From the NCBI GenBank assembly GCA_025210525.1, contig JAOARP010000024.1, positions 1-64,000 on the forward strand: a stretch of DNA of 64,000 nucleotides, read 5' to 3'. Below, piece after piece: positions 1-9,483 of this stretch (the stretch's first letter is position 1; each line of letters starts with the position of its first letter). The translations under genes were made by a program, and so were the position numbers. Under the pieces are notes generated by a model. The model saw only the letters and a list, made by a program, of their open reading frames with translations, was not told the origin of the DNA and did not search any database. This stretch comes from Marinisporobacter sp. (GTDB lineage: Bacteria > Bacillota > Clostridia > Peptostreptococcales > Thermotaleaceae).

Positions 1-154
1 ACCAGAAGGTGTAGAAATGTGTATGCCTGGAGATAACATCACAATGGAAATCGAATTAATCAATCCAATTGCAATCGAAGAAGGATTAAGATTCGCTATC
101 CGTGAAGGTGGAAGAACAGTTGGAGCAGGTGTTGTTGCTCAAATCATTGAATAA
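1..154 (+). CDS. tuf: Elongation factor Tu, C-terminal fragment
   Basis: The reading frame is open from the window edge to TAA at 152-154 and encodes the last 50 residues of EF-Tu, part of beta-barrel domain III. The sequence carries the family hallmarks [24 protein letters not shown] and the ending [10 protein letters not shown]-Tu is the GTPase that delivers aminoacyl-tRNA to the ribosome. Only the 3' end lies in the window, so the GTPase domain cannot be seen. Its position just before rpsJ is the usual junction of the str and S10 operons. Confidence 0.97.
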   Translation, partial: PEGVEMCMPGDNITMEIELINPIAIEEGLRFAIREGGRTVGAGVVAQIIE

Positions 155-162
155 TTAAAAAT

Positions 163-188
163 GTAGCCGAGGGGATTCCCTCGGCTAC
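163..188 (+). terminator. Stem-loop after tuf, weak terminator candidate
   Basis: Eleven perfect base pairs, GTAGCCGAGGG (163-173) with CCCTCGGCTAC (178-188), close a GATT loop nine bases after the tuf stop. No U tract follows (AAAATAAA), so this is not a textbook intrinsic terminator. It may be an mRNA-stabilising 3' end or a terminator of reduced efficiency. Confidence 0.45.
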
Positions 189-300
189 AAAATAAATACT
201 AACTATAGTAGAATGCAAAAGCCAAGTCAATAATAAAAAGAGTTGGCTGATGATTATGTAAAACTACTATTAAACCACAAAAAAAAATAAAAGTCAAGAC

Positions 301-329
301 TTGTTTAATAACCAATATTCAAATATACT
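301..329 (+). promoter_or_regulatory. Sigma-A promoter of the S10 operon
   Basis: TTGTTT (301-306) and TATACT (324-329) are separated by 17 bp, giving a good vegetative promoter. Transcription would start near 336, leaving a leader of about 205 nt before rpsJ. Confidence 0.78.
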
Positions 330-335
330 ATACTA

Positions 336-542
336 GTGTGTTTGCGGGACTGCAATGACGTGAAAGGTTGCCAATGCAATAAATTGGGAAATTTTCACTG
401 AGAATGTCCGTTCAAGAATCGGGCGACGGAATATCAGTAAACTTTCACTGCATGAAAAACAACTGGAAACACCCGGGAGAGTGTACTGAGGTTCTAGTCG
501 TACGTAAAAAATCATGCGTGCGATGAAAAGGAGGGAAACACA
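336..542 (+). promoter_or_regulatory. Structured 5' leader of the S10 operon
   Basis: This stretch between the promoter and rpsJ has no credible ORF but can fold. GTGAAA (360-365) pairs with TTTCAC (393-398) around an inner CCAAT (371-375)/ATTGG (383-387) stem. TCGTACG (498-504) pairs with CGTGCGA (517-523), ending four bases before the Shine-Dalgarno AAAGGAGGG (527-535). S10 leaders are autoregulated in several bacteria, so a ribosomal-protein-binding leader is a reasonable inference; the ligand is unknown. The rest of the 155-542 gap is the tuf stem-loop and the promoter. Confidence 0.5.
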
Positions 543-854
543 ATGGCAAACAAACAAAAAATTAGAATCAGATTAAAAGCTTTTGATCACAAAATATTAG
601 ATCAATCATCAGAAAAAATCGTAGATACTGCAAAAAGAACAGGTGCAGAAGTATCAGGTCCTGTACCACTACCAACAGAAAAGCAAATCATTACGATTTT
701 AAGAGCTGTTCACAAGTACAAAGATTCTAGAGAACAGTTTGAACAAAGAACACATAAGAGATTAATTGATATTTTAAATCCAACACCTAAAACTGTTGAC
801 GCTTTAATGAGATTAGACTTACCAGCAGGTGTTGATATCGAAATCAAATTATAA
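543..854 (+). CDS. rpsJ: 30S ribosomal protein S10
   Basis: The 103-residue product has normal S10 length and the typical start [17 protein letters not shown]10 sits in the head of the 30S subunit and, with NusB, also takes part in transcription antitermination. It is the first gene of the ribosomal superoperon. The start is fixed by AAAGGAGGG seven bases upstream. It is followed by a 112-bp gap with its own fold, unusually long for this operon. Confidence 0.99.
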   Translation: MANKQKIRIRLKAFDHKILDQSSEKIVDTAKRTGAEVSGPVPLPTEKQIITILRAVHKYKDSREQFEQRTHKRLIDILNPTPKTVDALMRLDLPAGVDIEIKL

Positions 855-864
855 TGAATGTAAC

Positions 865-914
865 TACTAAGAAAAGTTAGGTTAATATATAGTTTCCTAA
901 TACCTCTCTTAGTA
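865..914 (+). promoter_or_regulatory. Nested hairpin between rpsJ and rplC
   Basis: TACTAAGA (865-872) pairs with TCTTAGTA (907-914), enclosing TTAGG (877-881) with CCTAA (896-900). The stem lies in the only long gap of the early operon and could be a processing site or a regulatory element for L3/L4 synthesis. No U tract follows it, so it is not a terminator. Confidence 0.45.
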
Positions 915-966
915 TGATTGCAAAAACAAAATGTAATCCGCTGTAAGATTATCAGGAGGTGTAAAG

Positions 967-1596
967 ATGAAAGGAATTTTAGGAAGAAAAATAGGAATGA
1001 CACAAATTTTTACTGAAGAAGGACGTGTGATTCCAGTAACTGTTGTTGAAGCTGGTCCAGTTTATGTAACACAAGTAAAAACTATTGAATCAGATGGATA
1101 CAATGCAATCCAATTAGGATACGAAGACAAGAAAGAAAACAGAACAAATAAGCCAGAAAAAGGACATTTTGAAAAAGCTGGTGTAAGTGCTAAAAAGATC
1201 GTGAAAGAATTCCGCGTAGAAAGCACTGTTGACTATAAAATAGGTCAAGAAATTAAAGCAGACATCTTTGCTGATGGAAGCAAAGTAGATGTTGTAGGAA
1301 CTTCAAAGGGTAAAGGGACACAAGGTCCAATTAAGAGACATAACCAAGCAAGAGGACCTATGGGTCACGGTTCAAAATATCATAGAGGACCAGGTTCTTT
1401 AGGTGCAAGTTCATATCCAAGTAGAGTATTCAAAGGAATGAACATGGCTGGAAGAATGGGACATGAGACAGTGACAGTTCAAAACCTTGAAGTAGCAAAG
1501 GTAGATGCAGAAAAAAATCTTCTATTAATAAAAGGCGCAATTCCAGGTCCTAAAGGTGGAGTTGTTACAATAAAAGAAAGTGTTAAAGCTAAGTAA
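967..1596 (+). CDS. rplC: 50S ribosomal protein L3
   Basis: The 209-residue product has the standard L3 length. It contains the long central extension region ([21 protein letters not shown], then [12 protein letters not shown]) that reaches towards the peptidyl-transferase centre, including the family's conserved glutamine region. L3 is an early assembly protein of the large subunit, binding near the 23S 3' end. ATG at 967 follows AGGAGGTG with good spacing. Confidence 0.99.
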   Translation: MKGILGRKIGMTQIFTEEGRVIPVTVVEAGPVYVTQVKTIESDGYNAIQLGYEDKKENRTNKPEKGHFEKAGVSAKKIVKEFRVESTVDYKIGQEIKADIFADGSKVDVVGTSKGKGTQGPIKRHNQARGPMGHGSKYHRGPGSLGASSYPSRVFKGMNMAGRMGHETVTVQNLEVAKVDAEKNLLLIKGAIPGPKGGVVTIKESVKAK

Positions 1597-1625
1597 TAAT
1601 CTAGCTACAGAAGGGAGGAAGTAAA

Positions 1626-2249
1626 ATGCCAAAGGTTGATTTATTAAACGTTTCAGGTCAACAAGTAGGTGAAATTGAATTAAGCGAAAATATCTTCGGA
1701 GCTGAAATAAATGCAAGTGTATTACATGAAGCTGTAAAGAATTATTTAGCAAATCAAAGACAAGGTACACAATCTGCTAAAACAAGAGCAGAAGTTAGAG
1801 GTGGCGGTAGAAAGCCATGGAGACAAAAAGGAACAGGTAGAGCACGTCAAGGTACAATCAGAGCGCCTCATTGGGTTGGTGGAGGAGTAGTATTCGCACC
1901 AAAGCCAAGAAGCTACAGATATACATTACCAAAGAAAGTGAAAAGACTTGCAATAAAGTCTGCTTTAAGTGCTAAGGTAAAAGAAAACGAGATCGTTGTT
2001 TTAGATGAATTAAAAATGGATGCATATAAAACAAAAGATATGGTAAATATCTTAAATAACTTAAAAGTAGAAAAGAAAGCATTAATCGTTCTTGGTGAAA
2101 AAGATGATTATGTTGTTAAATCAGCTAGTAATATCAAAGGAGTAACAACTACTCTTGTGAGTACATTAAATGTTTATGATATCTTAAATCATGATCAATT
2201 TATTGTAACAAAAAACGCTGTACACAAGATAGAGGAGGTGTACGCATAA
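1626..2249 (+). CDS. rplD: 50S ribosomal protein L4
   Basis: The 207-residue product shows the L4 signature around residues 45-85 ([22 protein letters not shown], a basic loop that lines the exit tunnel) followed by the globular RNA-binding fold. In many bacteria L4 is also the repressor of the S10 operon; whether it binds either leader fold here is untested. The TAA stop shares its last base with the rplW ATG, so the two genes are translationally coupled. Confidence 0.99.
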   Translation: MPKVDLLNVSGQQVGEIELSENIFGAEINASVLHEAVKNYLANQRQGTQSAKTRAEVRGGGRKPWRQKGTGRARQGTIRAPHWVGGGVVFAPKPRSYRYTLPKKVKRLAIKSALSAKVKENEIVVLDELKMDAYKTKDMVNILNNLKVEKKALIVLGEKDDYVVKSASNIKGVTTTLVSTLNVYDILNHDQFIVTKNAVHKIEEVYA

Positions 2250-2542
2250 TGAAGACATCATACGATATCGTTAAAAAGCCGTTAATCAGTGAAAGAAGTA
2301 TGGATGAGATGGCTGATAAAAAGTATACTTTCATCGTTGATATAAACGCTAACAAAACAGAAATTAAAAAAGCTGTTGAAGAAATTTTCGGCGTAGAAGT
2401 AGAAAAAGTAAACACAGTGCGTGTAAAAGGTAAATATAAGAGAATGGGAAGAAATATTGGTAAAAGAGCTGATAGAAAAAAAGCGATTATCAAATTAACT
2501 CCTAACAGCAAAGAGATCGAATTCTTTGAAGGAATGCAGTAG
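2249..2542 (+). CDS. rplW: 50S ribosomal protein L23
   Basis: The 97-residue product begins with the family motif [14 protein letters not shown] and has the usual L23 length. L23 lies at the polypeptide exit and is the docking site of trigger factor and SRP. The start overlaps the rplD stop by one base, with AGAGGAGGTG inside the end of rplD as ribosome binding site. Confidence 0.99.
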   Translation: MKTSYDIVKKPLISERSMDEMADKKYTFIVDINANKTEIKKAVEEIFGVEVEKVNTVRVKGKYKRMGRNIGKRADRKKAIIKLTPNSKEIEFFEGMQ

Positions 2543-2576
2543 GATAAAGTACGAGTAAAGAAGGAGGGAAAGTGAA

Positions 2577-3410
2577 ATGGGAATCAAGAAGTTTAACCCA
2601 ACTTCTCCAGCGTTAAGACAAATGACAGTTTCTACGTTCGAAGAAATTACGAAAAAAGAGCCTGAAAAGTCATTGTTAGTGCCACTTACAAAAAAAGCTG
2701 GAAGAAATGCACATGGTAAAATTACTGTTCGTCACAGAGGTGGCGGTGCAAAAAGAAAGTATAGATTAATTGATTTTAAAAGAAATAAAGATGGTGTACC
2801 TGCAAAAGTAACTGCCATCGAGTATGATCCAAATAGATCAGCAAACATTGCACTTTTAACTTATGCAGATGGTGAAAAAAGATATATCATCGCTCCTAAT
2901 AAATTAAATGTAGGAGATACAATCGTATCTGGAGAAGGTGCAGATATTAAAGTAGGAAATGCATTACAGTTAAAACATATTCCAGTGGGTACGATTATCC
3001 ACAATATCGAAATGAAACCTGGAAAAGGTGGTCAATTAGTTAGAGCTGCAGGAAACTCTGCTCAACTTATGGCAAAAGAAGATAAATATGCACAAGTTAG
3101 ATTACCTTCCGGAGAGGTAAGACTTGTAAGCATTAACTGTAAAGCAACAATCGGTCAAGTAGGAAACTTAGATCATGAAAATATTACAATCGGTAAAGCT
3201 GGACGTAAACGTCATATGGGTATTAGACCTACTGTAAGAGGTTCTGTAATGAACCCTAACGATCACCCTCATGGTGGTGGAGAAGGTAGAGCACCTGTAG
3301 GAAGACCTTCACCAATGACTCCTTGGGGTAAACCAGCTATTGGATACAAAACTAGAAAGAAAAACAAATCATCAGATAAATTCATCGTTAAGAGAAGAAA
3401 TCAGAAGTAG
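2577..3410 (+). CDS. rplB: 50S ribosomal protein L2
   Basis: The 277-residue product has full L2 length. The N-terminal region carries [17 protein letters not shown]. The C-terminal third carries the near-invariant stretch [17 protein letters not shown], with the histidine implicated in subunit association and peptidyl transfer. L2 is a primary 23S-binding protein. ATG at 2577 follows AAGGAGGGAAAGTGAA. Confidence 0.99.
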   Translation: MGIKKFNPTSPALRQMTVSTFEEITKKEPEKSLLVPLTKKAGRNAHGKITVRHRGGGAKRKYRLIDFKRNKDGVPAKVTAIEYDPNRSANIALLTYADGEKRYIIAPNKLNVGDTIVSGEGADIKVGNALQLKHIPVGTIIHNIEMKPGKGGQLVRAAGNSAQLMAKEDKYAQVRLPSGEVRLVSINCKATIGQVGNLDHENITIGKAGRKRHMGIRPTVRGSVMNPNDHPHGGGEGRAPVGRPSPMTPWGKPAIGYKTRKKNKSSDKFIVKRRNQK

Positions 3411-3421
3411 TAGAGGAAAAG

Positions 3422-3445
3422 AGGTCATGGAAAGGACAATGACCT
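3422..3445 (+). other. Hairpin between rplB and rpsS
   Basis: AGGTCAT (3422-3428) pairs with ATGACCT (3439-3445) across a 10-nt loop in the 92-bp rplB-rpsS gap. No U tract follows, so readthrough is expected. Role unknown; possibly a processing site. Confidence 0.35.
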
Positions 3446-3502
3446 TGGCCTCATAGTCCTCAGGTCAAGTAGATGAAGTTTCCGAAGGGAGGAAAAGTAG
3501 GT

Positions 3503-3787
3503 ATGAGTAGATCATTGAAGAAGGGGCCTTTTGTTGAGCCTAAGCTTTTACGTAGAATCGACGAAATGAATGATAAAAATGAGAAAAAAGTAATCAAAAC
3601 ATGGTCAAGAGCATCAACAATATTTCCACAAATGATAGGTCATACAATTGCAGTACATGATGGAAGAAAACATGTACCTGTTTATGTAACAGAAGATATG
3701 GTTGGACATAAGTTAGGTGAGTTTGCACCTACAAGAACTTATAGAGGCCATGCAGATAACGATAAATCATCAAAGGTTAAGAGATAG
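3503..3787 (+). CDS. rpsS: 30S ribosomal protein S19
   Basis: The 94-residue product begins [18 protein letters not shown], the universal S19 start. A further in-frame ATG exists at 3473, but AAGGGAGG at 3485-3492 is correctly placed only for 3503, and the extra ten residues do not look like S19. S19 binds the 16S head beside S13. The conserved [19 protein letters not shown] segment is present near the C-terminus. Confidence 0.98.
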   Translation: MSRSLKKGPFVEPKLLRRIDEMNDKNEKKVIKTWSRASTIFPQMIGHTIAVHDGRKHVPVYVTEDMVGHKLGEFAPTRTYRGHADNDKSSKVKR

Positions 3788-3816
3788 TAAGATCAATACG
3801 GAAGGAGGTTGCCAAG

Positions 3817-4152
3817 GTGGAAGCTAGAGCGATTGCAAAATATGTTCGTATATCTCCAAGAAAAATGAAGCCAGTTGCAGATATGGTTAGAGGAATGAAT
3901 GCTGATGAGGCATTAGCTGTTTTAGAATATACACCAAGAACTACTGCTACAATACTTGCAAAGGTAATTAAATCAGCAAAAGCAAATGCTGAGAACAATC
4001 ATGAGATGGATGCGGATAAATTATATGTTGCTGAAGTATATGCAAACCAAGCACCTACAATGAAGAGATGGAGAGCGGCTTCAATGGGTCGTGGTGTAAA
4101 AATACTTAAGAGAACAAGTCACGTAGGAGTTGTACTAAAAGAAAGAGACTAA
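3817..4152 (+). CDS. rplV: 50S ribosomal protein L22
   Basis: The 111-residue product starts at GTG (3817) behind GAAGGAGGTT and reads EARAIAKYVRISPRK, typical of L22. The conserved hairpin region (PTMKRWRAASMGRGVKILKRTSH, about residues 79-101) forms part of the exit tunnel wall, where macrolide-resistance changes occur. Nothing unusual is seen. Confidence 0.98.
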   Translation: MEARAIAKYVRISPRKMKPVADMVRGMNADEALAVLEYTPRTTATILAKVIKSAKANAENNHEMDADKLYVAEVYANQAPTMKRWRAASMGRGVKILKRTSHVGVVLKERD

Positions 4153-4168
4153 GAAGGAGGGATAGATA

Positions 4169-4930
4169 ATGGGTCAAAAGGTAAGTCCACACGGCTTAAG
4201 GGTTGGTGTGATTAAAGACTGGGATTCTAGATGGTATGCAGATAAAGCAAACTTTGCAGATCTTTTAGTAGAAGATAACAAGATTCGTAAATATGTAAAG
4301 AAAAAACTTTATACTGCTGGAATAGCAAGAACTGTTATAGAGAGAGCTGCAAACAATAAAGTTAAGGTAAACATCTTTACAGCAAAACCTGGTATGGTTA
4401 TTGGTAAAGCTGGAGCTGGTGTTGAAGAGTTAAGACAAGATATAGAAAAATTAACTAAAAAAAGCGTTATTGTGAATGTTAACGAAGTAAAAAGAGCAGA
4501 AATGGAAGCACAATTAGTTGCTGAAAATGTAGCATTTTCACTAGAAAGAAGGGTATCCTTCAGAAGAGCTATGAAGCAAGCTATGGGTAGAACAATGAAA
4601 GCTGGAGCTGAAGGCATCAAAGTTATGACATCAGGAAGACTTGGTGGAGCTGAGATGGCTAGAAATGAAAAGTATAGCGAAGGAAATGTACCTCTTCACA
4701 CATTAAGAGCGGATATTGATTATGGTTTTGCTGAAGCAGACACTACTTATGGAAAAATTGGTGTTAAAGTTTGGATCAACAAAGGAGAAGTTCTTCCAGA
4801 AACAAGCGAATCTGTAAAAGAAATGAGAAGAGCTAATAGAGAAAAGCAAGAATTCAAACCAAAGAAGCAAAAAAATGATAGAAGAAACGACAACAGAAGA
4901 AACGACTATAGAAGAAACGAACAAAAGTAG
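4169..4930 (+). CDS. rpsC: 30S ribosomal protein S3 with repetitive basic tail
   Basis: This 253-residue protein is longer than the usual 210-220 residues. Residues 1-210 are standard S3: [22 protein letters not shown], a KH domain with [14 protein letters not shown] near 75-88, and the C-terminal domain ending EVLPE. S3 lies at the mRNA entry channel and contributes to helicase activity. The extra tail is rich in Lys, Arg, Asn and Asp and ends in three near-identical five-residue units, each containing RRN, encoded by 15-bp repeats at 4877-4921. The start follows AAGGAGGGATAGATA. Confidence 0.98.
   Translation: MGQKVSPHGLRVGVIKDWDSRWYADKANFADLLVEDNKIRKYVKKKLYTAGIARTVIERAANNKVKVNIFTAKPGMVIGKAGAGVEELRQDIEKLTKKSVIVNVNEVKRAEMEAQLVAENVAFSLERRVSFRRAMKQAMGRTMKAGAEGIKVMTSGRLGGAEMARNEKYSEGNVPLHTLRADIDYGFAEADTTYGKIGVKVWINKGEVLPETSESVKEMRRANREKQEFKPKKQKNDRRNDNRRNDYRRNEQK
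4877..4921 (+). repeat. Three 15-bp tandem repeats in the rpsC tail
   Basis: Units 4877-4891, 4892-4906 and 4907-4921 share AGAAGAAACGA and differ mainly in the first codon (GAT, AAC, TAT). They encode a basic, low-complexity C-terminus of S3 and look like a recent slippage expansion. Confidence 0.85.
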
Positions 4931-4960
4931 TTCTAAAGCGAGGGAAGGAGGAAACCGACG

Positions 4961-5401
4961 ATGTTAATGCCTAAAAGAGTGAAGCGTCGTAGAGTGCATA
5001 GAGGCAGAATGAAAGGTACTGCACAAAGAGGTAACAAAATAACTTACGGAGAGTATGGAATTATGGCTCTTGAGCCAGCATGGATTACTTCAAATCAAAT
5101 TGAAGCTGCCAGAATTGCTATGACGAGATCTATAAAAAGAGGGGGTAAAGTTTGGATAAAGATATTCCCTCATAAGCCAGTAACACAAAAACCTGCTGAA
5201 ACACGTATGGGTGCTGGTAAAGGTTCTCCAGAATATTGGGTAGCTGTAGTAAAGCCAGGTAGAGTAATGTTTGAATTAGCCGGAGTATCAGAAGAAAAGG
5301 CTAGAGAGGCAATGAGACTTGCGATTCATAAGCTACCTATCAAATGTAAATTTGTAACACGTGAAGATACAGAAAAGGGTGGTGAAGCGAATGAAAGCTA
5401 A
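4961..5401 (+). CDS. rplP: 50S ribosomal protein L16
   Basis: The 146-residue product begins [19 protein letters not shown], matching L16. It contains the conserved [16 protein letters not shown] segment at about residues 86-101. L16 contacts A-site tRNA near the central protuberance and is essential for late 50S assembly. The gene overlaps the start of rpmC by 11 bases, which implies coupled translation. Confidence 0.99.
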   Translation: MLMPKRVKRRRVHRGRMKGTAQRGNKITYGEYGIMALEPAWITSNQIEAARIAMTRSIKRGGKVWIKIFPHKPVTQKPAETRMGAGKGSPEYWVAVVKPGRVMFELAGVSEEKAREAMRLAIHKLPIKCKFVTREDTEKGGEANES

Positions 5402-5591
5402 TAAGCTTCGTGATATGACCGTACAAGAATTAAATAACAAACTAATGGAACTAAAAAATGAACTTTTCAATTTAAGATTCCAATTAGCTACAGGTCAACT
5501 TGAAAACCCAATGAAAGTAAAAAGTGTACGAAAAGAAATTGCTCGTACAAAAACCATCCTTAGAGAAAAAGAATTAAAGAAAAACGCATAA
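5391..5591 (+). CDS. rpmC: 50S ribosomal protein L29
   Basis: The 66-residue product is the two-helix L29 ([28 protein letters not shown]), located near the exit tunnel. An in-frame ATG at 5361 would add ten residues from inside rplP. The start at 5391 gives the normal length and follows GGTGAAGCG. The gene starts before the rplP stop. Confidence 0.98.
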   Translation: MKANKLRDMTVQELNNKLMELKNELFNLRFQLATGQLENPMKVKSVRKEIARTKTILREKELKKNA

Positions 5592-5619
5592 ATAAGGATA
5601 TGGAAGGAGGGCTTTACTC

Positions 5620-5874
5620 GTGGAAAGAACAACTAGAAAGTCAAGAGTAGGTCGTGTAGTAAGTGACAAAATGGAAAAGACTATCGTAGTAGCTGTAGAA
5701 GATTTCGTACGTCACCCAATATACGGAAAAGCAGTAAGAAGAACAAAGAAATTTAAGGCACATGATGAAAATAATGAGTGTAGAATCGGTGATCGTGTAA
5801 GAATCATGGAAACTAGACCATTAAGTAAAGATAAAAGATGGAGACTAGTTAATATCGTAGAAAGAGCTAAGTAA
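5620..5874 (+). CDS. rpsQ: 30S ribosomal protein S17
   Basis: The 84-residue OB-fold protein starts at GTG (5620) after GGAAGGAGGGC. The pattern [19 protein letters not shown] followed by [19 protein letters not shown] is characteristic. S17 is a primary 16S-binding protein of the 30S body. Confidence 0.98.
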   Translation: MERTTRKSRVGRVVSDKMEKTIVVAVEDFVRHPIYGKAVRRTKKFKAHDENNECRIGDRVRIMETRPLSKDKRWRLVNIVERAK

Positions 5875-5900
5875 TTGTATAACCGGAAGGAGGTATTGCT

Positions 5901-6269
5901 ATGATTCAACAAGAAACGCGCCTAACAGTTGCAGACAATTCAGGAGCGAAAGAACTATTATGTATTCGTGTACTAGGCGGTTCTAAGCGTAAGTATGCAA
6001 ACATTGGTGATGTGATTGTTTGTGCAGTTAAAAATGCAACACCAGGCGGTGTTGTTAAAAAAGGACAAGTTGTTAAGGCTGTAGTAGTAAGAAGTAAATT
6101 CGGTACTAGACGTGCTGATGGAAGCTATATAAAATTTGACGAGAATTCAGCAGTTGTAATCAAAGAAGATAAAACACCTGTAGGAACTCGTATTTTCGGA
6201 CCGGTTGCAAGAGAGTTAAGAGAAAGAGATTTCATGAAAATCGTTTCACTTGCACCAGAAGTGCTATAG
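5901..6269 (+). CDS. rplN: 50S ribosomal protein L14
   Basis: The 122-residue product has the exact usual length and starts [19 protein letters not shown]. Conserved elements include the VLGGS region and [14 protein letters not shown] near the end. L14 forms an intersubunit bridge and is the docking site of the silencing factor RsfS. Start preceded by GGAAGGAGG. Confidence 0.99.
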   Translation: MIQQETRLTVADNSGAKELLCIRVLGGSKRKYANIGDVIVCAVKNATPGGVVKKGQVVKAVVVRSKFGTRRADGSYIKFDENSAVVIKEDKTPVGTRIFGPVARELRERDFMKIVSLAPEVL

Positions 6270-6287
6270 CTTGAGGAGGTGTAATGC

Positions 6288-6599
6288 ATGCACATTAAAA
6301 AAGGTGATACAGTAGTAGTTATATCAGGAAAAGATAAGGGTAAAAAAGGTAAAGTGTTAGAAGCACAACCTAAAAAAGATAGAGTGATTGTTGAAGGTGT
6401 AAATATGCTTACAAAGCATCAAAAACCAAGTGCAAAGGTACAACAAGGCGGAATTGTTCACCAAGAAGGACCAATTCATGTGTCTAATGTAATGCTTTGG
6501 GATAAGAAAGCAGATGCACCTACTAGAGTAGGATGTAAAGTATTAGAAGATGGAAAAAAAGTAAGAGTAGCTAAAAAGAGCGGAGAAGTAATCGATTAA
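6288..6599 (+). CDS. rplX: 50S ribosomal protein L24
   Basis: The 103-residue product has an N-terminal KOW motif ([20 protein letters not shown], residues 4-23). L24 is one of the two initiators of 50S assembly. ATG at 6288 follows TTGAGGAGGTGTAATGC; an overlapping out-of-frame ATG at 6284 is not used. Confidence 0.98.
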   Translation: MHIKKGDTVVVISGKDKGKKGKVLEAQPKKDRVIVEGVNMLTKHQKPSAKVQQGGIVHQEGPIHVSNVMLWDKKADAPTRVGCKVLEDGKKVRVAKKSGEVID

Positions 6600-6628
6600 T
6601 ACTTAAAGCTTGAAGGGAGGTTAAAACG

Positions 6629-7168
6629 GTGGCTAGATTAAAAGAACTATATACTAATGATGTAGCAAAATCTTTAATGGAAAAGTTCGGATATAAAAGT
6701 ACAATGGAAATCCCAAAACTAGAAAAAATTGTTGTAAATATGGGATTAGGAGATGCAAAAGATAACTCAAAACTTTTAGAAGTTGCTGTAGAAGAGTTAT
6801 CTACGATTACAGGACAAAAGCCTATTGTTACAAGAGCAAAGAAATCCGTTGCAAACTTCAAAGTTCGTGAAGGTATGCCTGTAGGTGCAAAAGTAACTTT
6901 AAGAGGCGAAAGAATGTTTGAGTTTGTTGATAGATTATTCAACGTTGCACTACCAAGGGTAAGAGACTTTAGAGGTGTAAACCCTAACTCATTTGATGGT
7001 AGAGGTAATTACGCCCTAGGAGTTAAAGAGCAATTAATATTCCCTGAAATCGAATATGATAAAGTTGATAAAACAAGAGGAATGGACATTATATTTGTTA
7101 CAACTGCGAAAACTGATGAGGAAGCACGTGAGTTGCTAAAATTATTAGGAATGCCATTCGCTAGATAA
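6629..7168 (+). CDS. rplE: 50S ribosomal protein L5
   Basis: The 179-residue product has normal length and starts at GTG (6629) after GAAGGGAGG. It shows [11 protein letters not shown], the [11 protein letters not shown] stretch, and the [18 protein letters not shown] segment. L5 binds 5S rRNA and contacts P-site tRNA in the central protuberance. Confidence 0.99.
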   Translation: MARLKELYTNDVAKSLMEKFGYKSTMEIPKLEKIVVNMGLGDAKDNSKLLEVAVEELSTITGQKPIVTRAKKSVANFKVREGMPVGAKVTLRGERMFEFVDRLFNVALPRVRDFRGVNPNSFDGRGNYALGVKEQLIFPEIEYDKVDKTRGMDIIFVTTAKTDEEARELLKLLGMPFAR

Positions 7169-7183
7169 GAAGGAGGGAAAGTA

Positions 7184-7369
7184 GTGGCTAGAAAAGCTCT
7201 TAAAATCAAACAAGCAAGAAAACAAAAATTCTCAACTAGAGAATATAATAGATGTAGAATTTGCGGAAGACCACACGCGTATTTAAGAAAATTTGGTATT
7301 TGCCGTATTTGCTTCAGAGAATTAGCATATAAAGGTGAAATTCCAGGCGTTAGGAAAGCAAGCTGGTAA
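7184..7369 (+). CDS. rpsN: 30S ribosomal protein S14, zinc-binding type
   Basis: This 61-residue short-form S14 (type Z, sometimes called rpsZ) has the zinc ligands Cys24, Cys27, Cys40 and Cys43 in CRIC...CRIC. The start is GTG at 7184 behind AAGGAGGG. S14 sits in the 30S head near S3 and S10. Some species add a zinc-free S14 under zinc starvation; none is seen here. Confidence 0.98.
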   Translation: MARKALKIKQARKQKFSTREYNRCRICGRPHAYLRKFGICRICFRELAYKGEIPGVRKASW

Positions 7370-7396
7370 GAAATATAGGGAAGGAGGTACTTTACC

Positions 7397-7792
7397 ATGA
7401 TGACAGATCCAATTGCAGATATGCTTACACGTATAAGAAATGCGAATGTAGTGAGACATGAAACAGTAGATATCCCTGCTTCAAACATGAAGAAATCTAT
7501 CGCTGAGATCCTTTTAAAAGAAGGATTTGTTAAAGGATACGATGTAATTGAAGATGGAAAACAAGGAATCATTAGATTACAAATGAAGTACGGAAGCAGT
7601 AAAGAGAGAGTTATTAGTGGGCTTAAAAAAATATCAAAGCCAGGTTTAAGAGTATATGTAAAGAAAGACGAAATACCAAAGGTATTAGGAGGACTAGGAA
7701 TAGCTATTCTTTCAACTTCTAACGGAATTGTTACTGATAAGGAAGCTAGAAAGTTAGGAGCTGGAGGAGAAGTTATCTGCTACGTTTGGTAA
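7397..7792 (+). CDS. rpsH: 30S ribosomal protein S8
   Basis: The product is 131-132 residues long and starts (M)[15 protein letters not shown], the canonical S8 N-terminus. Two adjacent ATGs (7397, 7400) are both compatible with GGAAGGAGG upstream. The C-terminal motif [22 protein letters not shown] is conserved. In E. coli S8 represses the spc operon; a similar role here is unproven. Confidence 0.98.
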   Translation: MMTDPIADMLTRIRNANVVRHETVDIPASNMKKSIAEILLKEGFVKGYDVIEDGKQGIIRLQMKYGSSKERVISGLKKISKPGLRVYVKKDEIPKVLGGLGIAILSTSNGIVTDKEARKLGAGGEVICYVW

Positions 7793-7823
7793 TAGATAAT
7801 CTTAAGGTATAGGAGGTGCAGCT

Positions 7824-8363
7824 ATGTCAAGGATAGGTAGACTACCAATTACAATTCCAGATGGAGTAGAAGTTAAGGTAGACGAAAAAAATCTTGTTAC
7901 TGTAAAAGGTCCAAAAGGACAATTACAAGAACAAATCAATAAAGATATGAAAATTACTATAGAAGAAAGTACACTTACAGTGGAAAGACCTACAAACAAT
8001 AAAGTTCATAGATCGTTACATGGATTAAGTCGTACATTAATCAACAATATGATGGTTGGTGTAACAAAAGGATACGAGAAAAAGTTGCTAATCAATGGTG
8101 TAGGTTATCGTGCAGCAAAACAAGGTAATAAATTAGCAATGACTTTAGGTTTCTCACATCCAGTTGAGATGATCGATCCTGAAGGAATTACAACAGAGGT
8201 TCCTAATCAAACTGAAATTATTGTAAAGGGAATCAATAAGCAATTAGTAGGAAACTACGCTGCTAAAATCAGATCTTGGAGAGAGCCTGAGCCATACAAA
8301 GGTAAAGGTATTAAATATGATAACGAAGTAATCCGTCGTAAGGAAGGTAAAGCAGGTAAGTAG
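7824..8363 (+). CDS. rplF: 50S ribosomal protein L6
   Basis: The 179-residue product contains two related domains, as L6 should. It starts [17 protein letters not shown] and ends with the signature region [10 protein letters not shown] followed by a basic tail. L6 lies near the sarcin-ricin loop, where translation factors bind. ATG at 7824 follows AGGAGGTG. Confidence 0.99.
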   Translation: MSRIGRLPITIPDGVEVKVDEKNLVTVKGPKGQLQEQINKDMKITIEESTLTVERPTNNKVHRSLHGLSRTLINNMMVGVTKGYEKKLLINGVGYRAAKQGNKLAMTLGFSHPVEMIDPEGITTEVPNQTEIIVKGINKQLVGNYAAKIRSWREPEPYKGKGIKYDNEVIRRKEGKAGK

Positions 8364-8383
8364 TAGGAAAGGAGTGAAAAGAA

Positions 8384-8746
8384 GTGATCAATAAGGAGAG
8401 TAAAAATCTAAAAAGACAAAAAAGACACCTAAGAATTCGTAAAAAAGTGTCTGGAACTCCTGAACGCCCAAGATTAAGCATATATAGAAGTTTAAGCAAT
8501 ATGTATGCACAAATTATCGATGATGTAGCAGGAAAAACTTTAGTTGCTGCTTCAACTTTAGATAAAGAAGTAAATGCAAGCAATGGAGGTAACAAGGAAG
8601 CTGCTAAATCAGTAGGAGAACTTGTTGCAAAAAGAGCGTTAGAAAAAGGCATTGAAAGTGTTGTATTTGATAGAAGCGGATATATTTATCATGGTAGAGT
8701 AAAAGAACTAGCAGAAGGTGCAAGAGAAGCTGGTCTAAAATTCTAG
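8384..8746 (+). CDS. rplR: 50S ribosomal protein L18
   Basis: The 120-residue product starts at GTG (8384) behind GGAAAGGAGTG. It has the L18 core [18 protein letters not shown] and the ending [17 protein letters not shown]18 binds 5S rRNA together with L5 in the central protuberance. Confidence 0.98.
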   Translation: MINKESKNLKRQKRHLRIRKKVSGTPERPRLSIYRSLSNMYAQIIDDVAGKTLVAASTLDKEVNASNGGNKEAAKSVGELVAKRALEKGIESVVFDRSGYIYHGRVKELAEGAREAGLKF

Positions 8747-8763
8747 TAGAAGGAGGGAAATGA

Positions 8764-9270
8764 ATGAAACGTCAACTTATTGATGCGAGCAAACTGGACT
8801 TAAAAGAGACAGTTATTAATATAAGCCGTGTAACAAAAGTTGTAAAAGGTGGTAGAACCTTCAGATTTAGTGCAACTGTTGTTGTCGGAGATGAAAATGG
8901 ATATGTTGGAATTGGTTCTGGTAAAGCACAAGAAATTCCTAATGCTATTAAAAAAGGAATTGAAGCTGCTAAAAAGAATTTAATCTACGTTCCAAGAGTA
9001 GGTACAACAATCCCTCATAGAATAGAGGGACATTTCGGAGCAGGAAGAGTATTAATCATGCCAGCTGGAGAAGGTACAGGAGTTATCGCAGGTGGACCTG
9101 TTCGTTCAGTTTTAGAGCTTGCAGGAATTACAGATGTAAGAGCAAAATCATTAGGAACAAACAACTCAAGAAATATGGTTAATGCTACAATCGAAGGGCT
9201 TAAAAACTTAAAAACAGTTGAACAAGTTGCAAAGCTTAGAGGTAAAACTGTAGAGGAACTATTAGGTTAG
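8764..9270 (+). CDS. rpsE: 30S ribosomal protein S5
   Basis: The 168-residue product has the double-stranded RNA-binding-like N-terminal domain ([18 protein letters not shown]) and the C-terminal segment [18 protein letters not shown]5 lines the mRNA entry channel and affects decoding accuracy and spectinomycin response. Start preceded by AAGGAGGG. Confidence 0.99.
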   Translation: MKRQLIDASKLDLKETVINISRVTKVVKGGRTFRFSATVVVGDENGYVGIGSGKAQEIPNAIKKGIEAAKKNLIYVPRVGTTIPHRIEGHFGAGRVLIMPAGEGTGVIAGGPVRSVLELAGITDVRAKSLGTNNSRNMVNATIEGLKNLKTVEQVAKLRGKTVEELLG

Positions 9271-9283
9271 GAGGGGAAAGACC

Positions 9284-9466
9284 TTGGCTAATATGTTAAA
9301 AATAACATTGGTAAAAAGTACGATAGGGTCCAAGCCTCAACATAGAAAAACAATCGAAGCGCTAGGACTAAAGAAAATTAGACAAACGGTAGAAAAACAA
9401 GACAATCCTCAAATGAGAGGAATGGTTCAAAAAGTAAGACATTTAGTAGAAGTAGAAGAAATATAG
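9284..9466 (+). CDS. rpmD: 50S ribosomal protein L30
   Basis: The 60-residue product uses TTG at 9284, placed seven bases after GGAGGGG. The in-frame ATG at 9293 is too far from the binding site and would remove the usual N-terminal residues. The protein reads [19 protein letters not shown], typical of L30. Confidence 0.96.
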   Translation: MANMLKITLVKSTIGSKPQHRKTIEALGLKKIRQTVEKQDNPQMRGMVQKVRHLVEVEEI

Positions 9467-9483
9467 GTTAAGGAGGTGTAACC

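Noticed and set aside
3473..3503. Longer start of rpsS
   Set aside because: The extra residues are encoded by the Shine-Dalgarno region and do not resemble S19.
7009..7572. 187-codon minus-strand ORF
   Set aside because: It lies opposite rplE, rpsN and rpsH, whose frames are certain; composition is that of an antisense shadow and there is no binding site.
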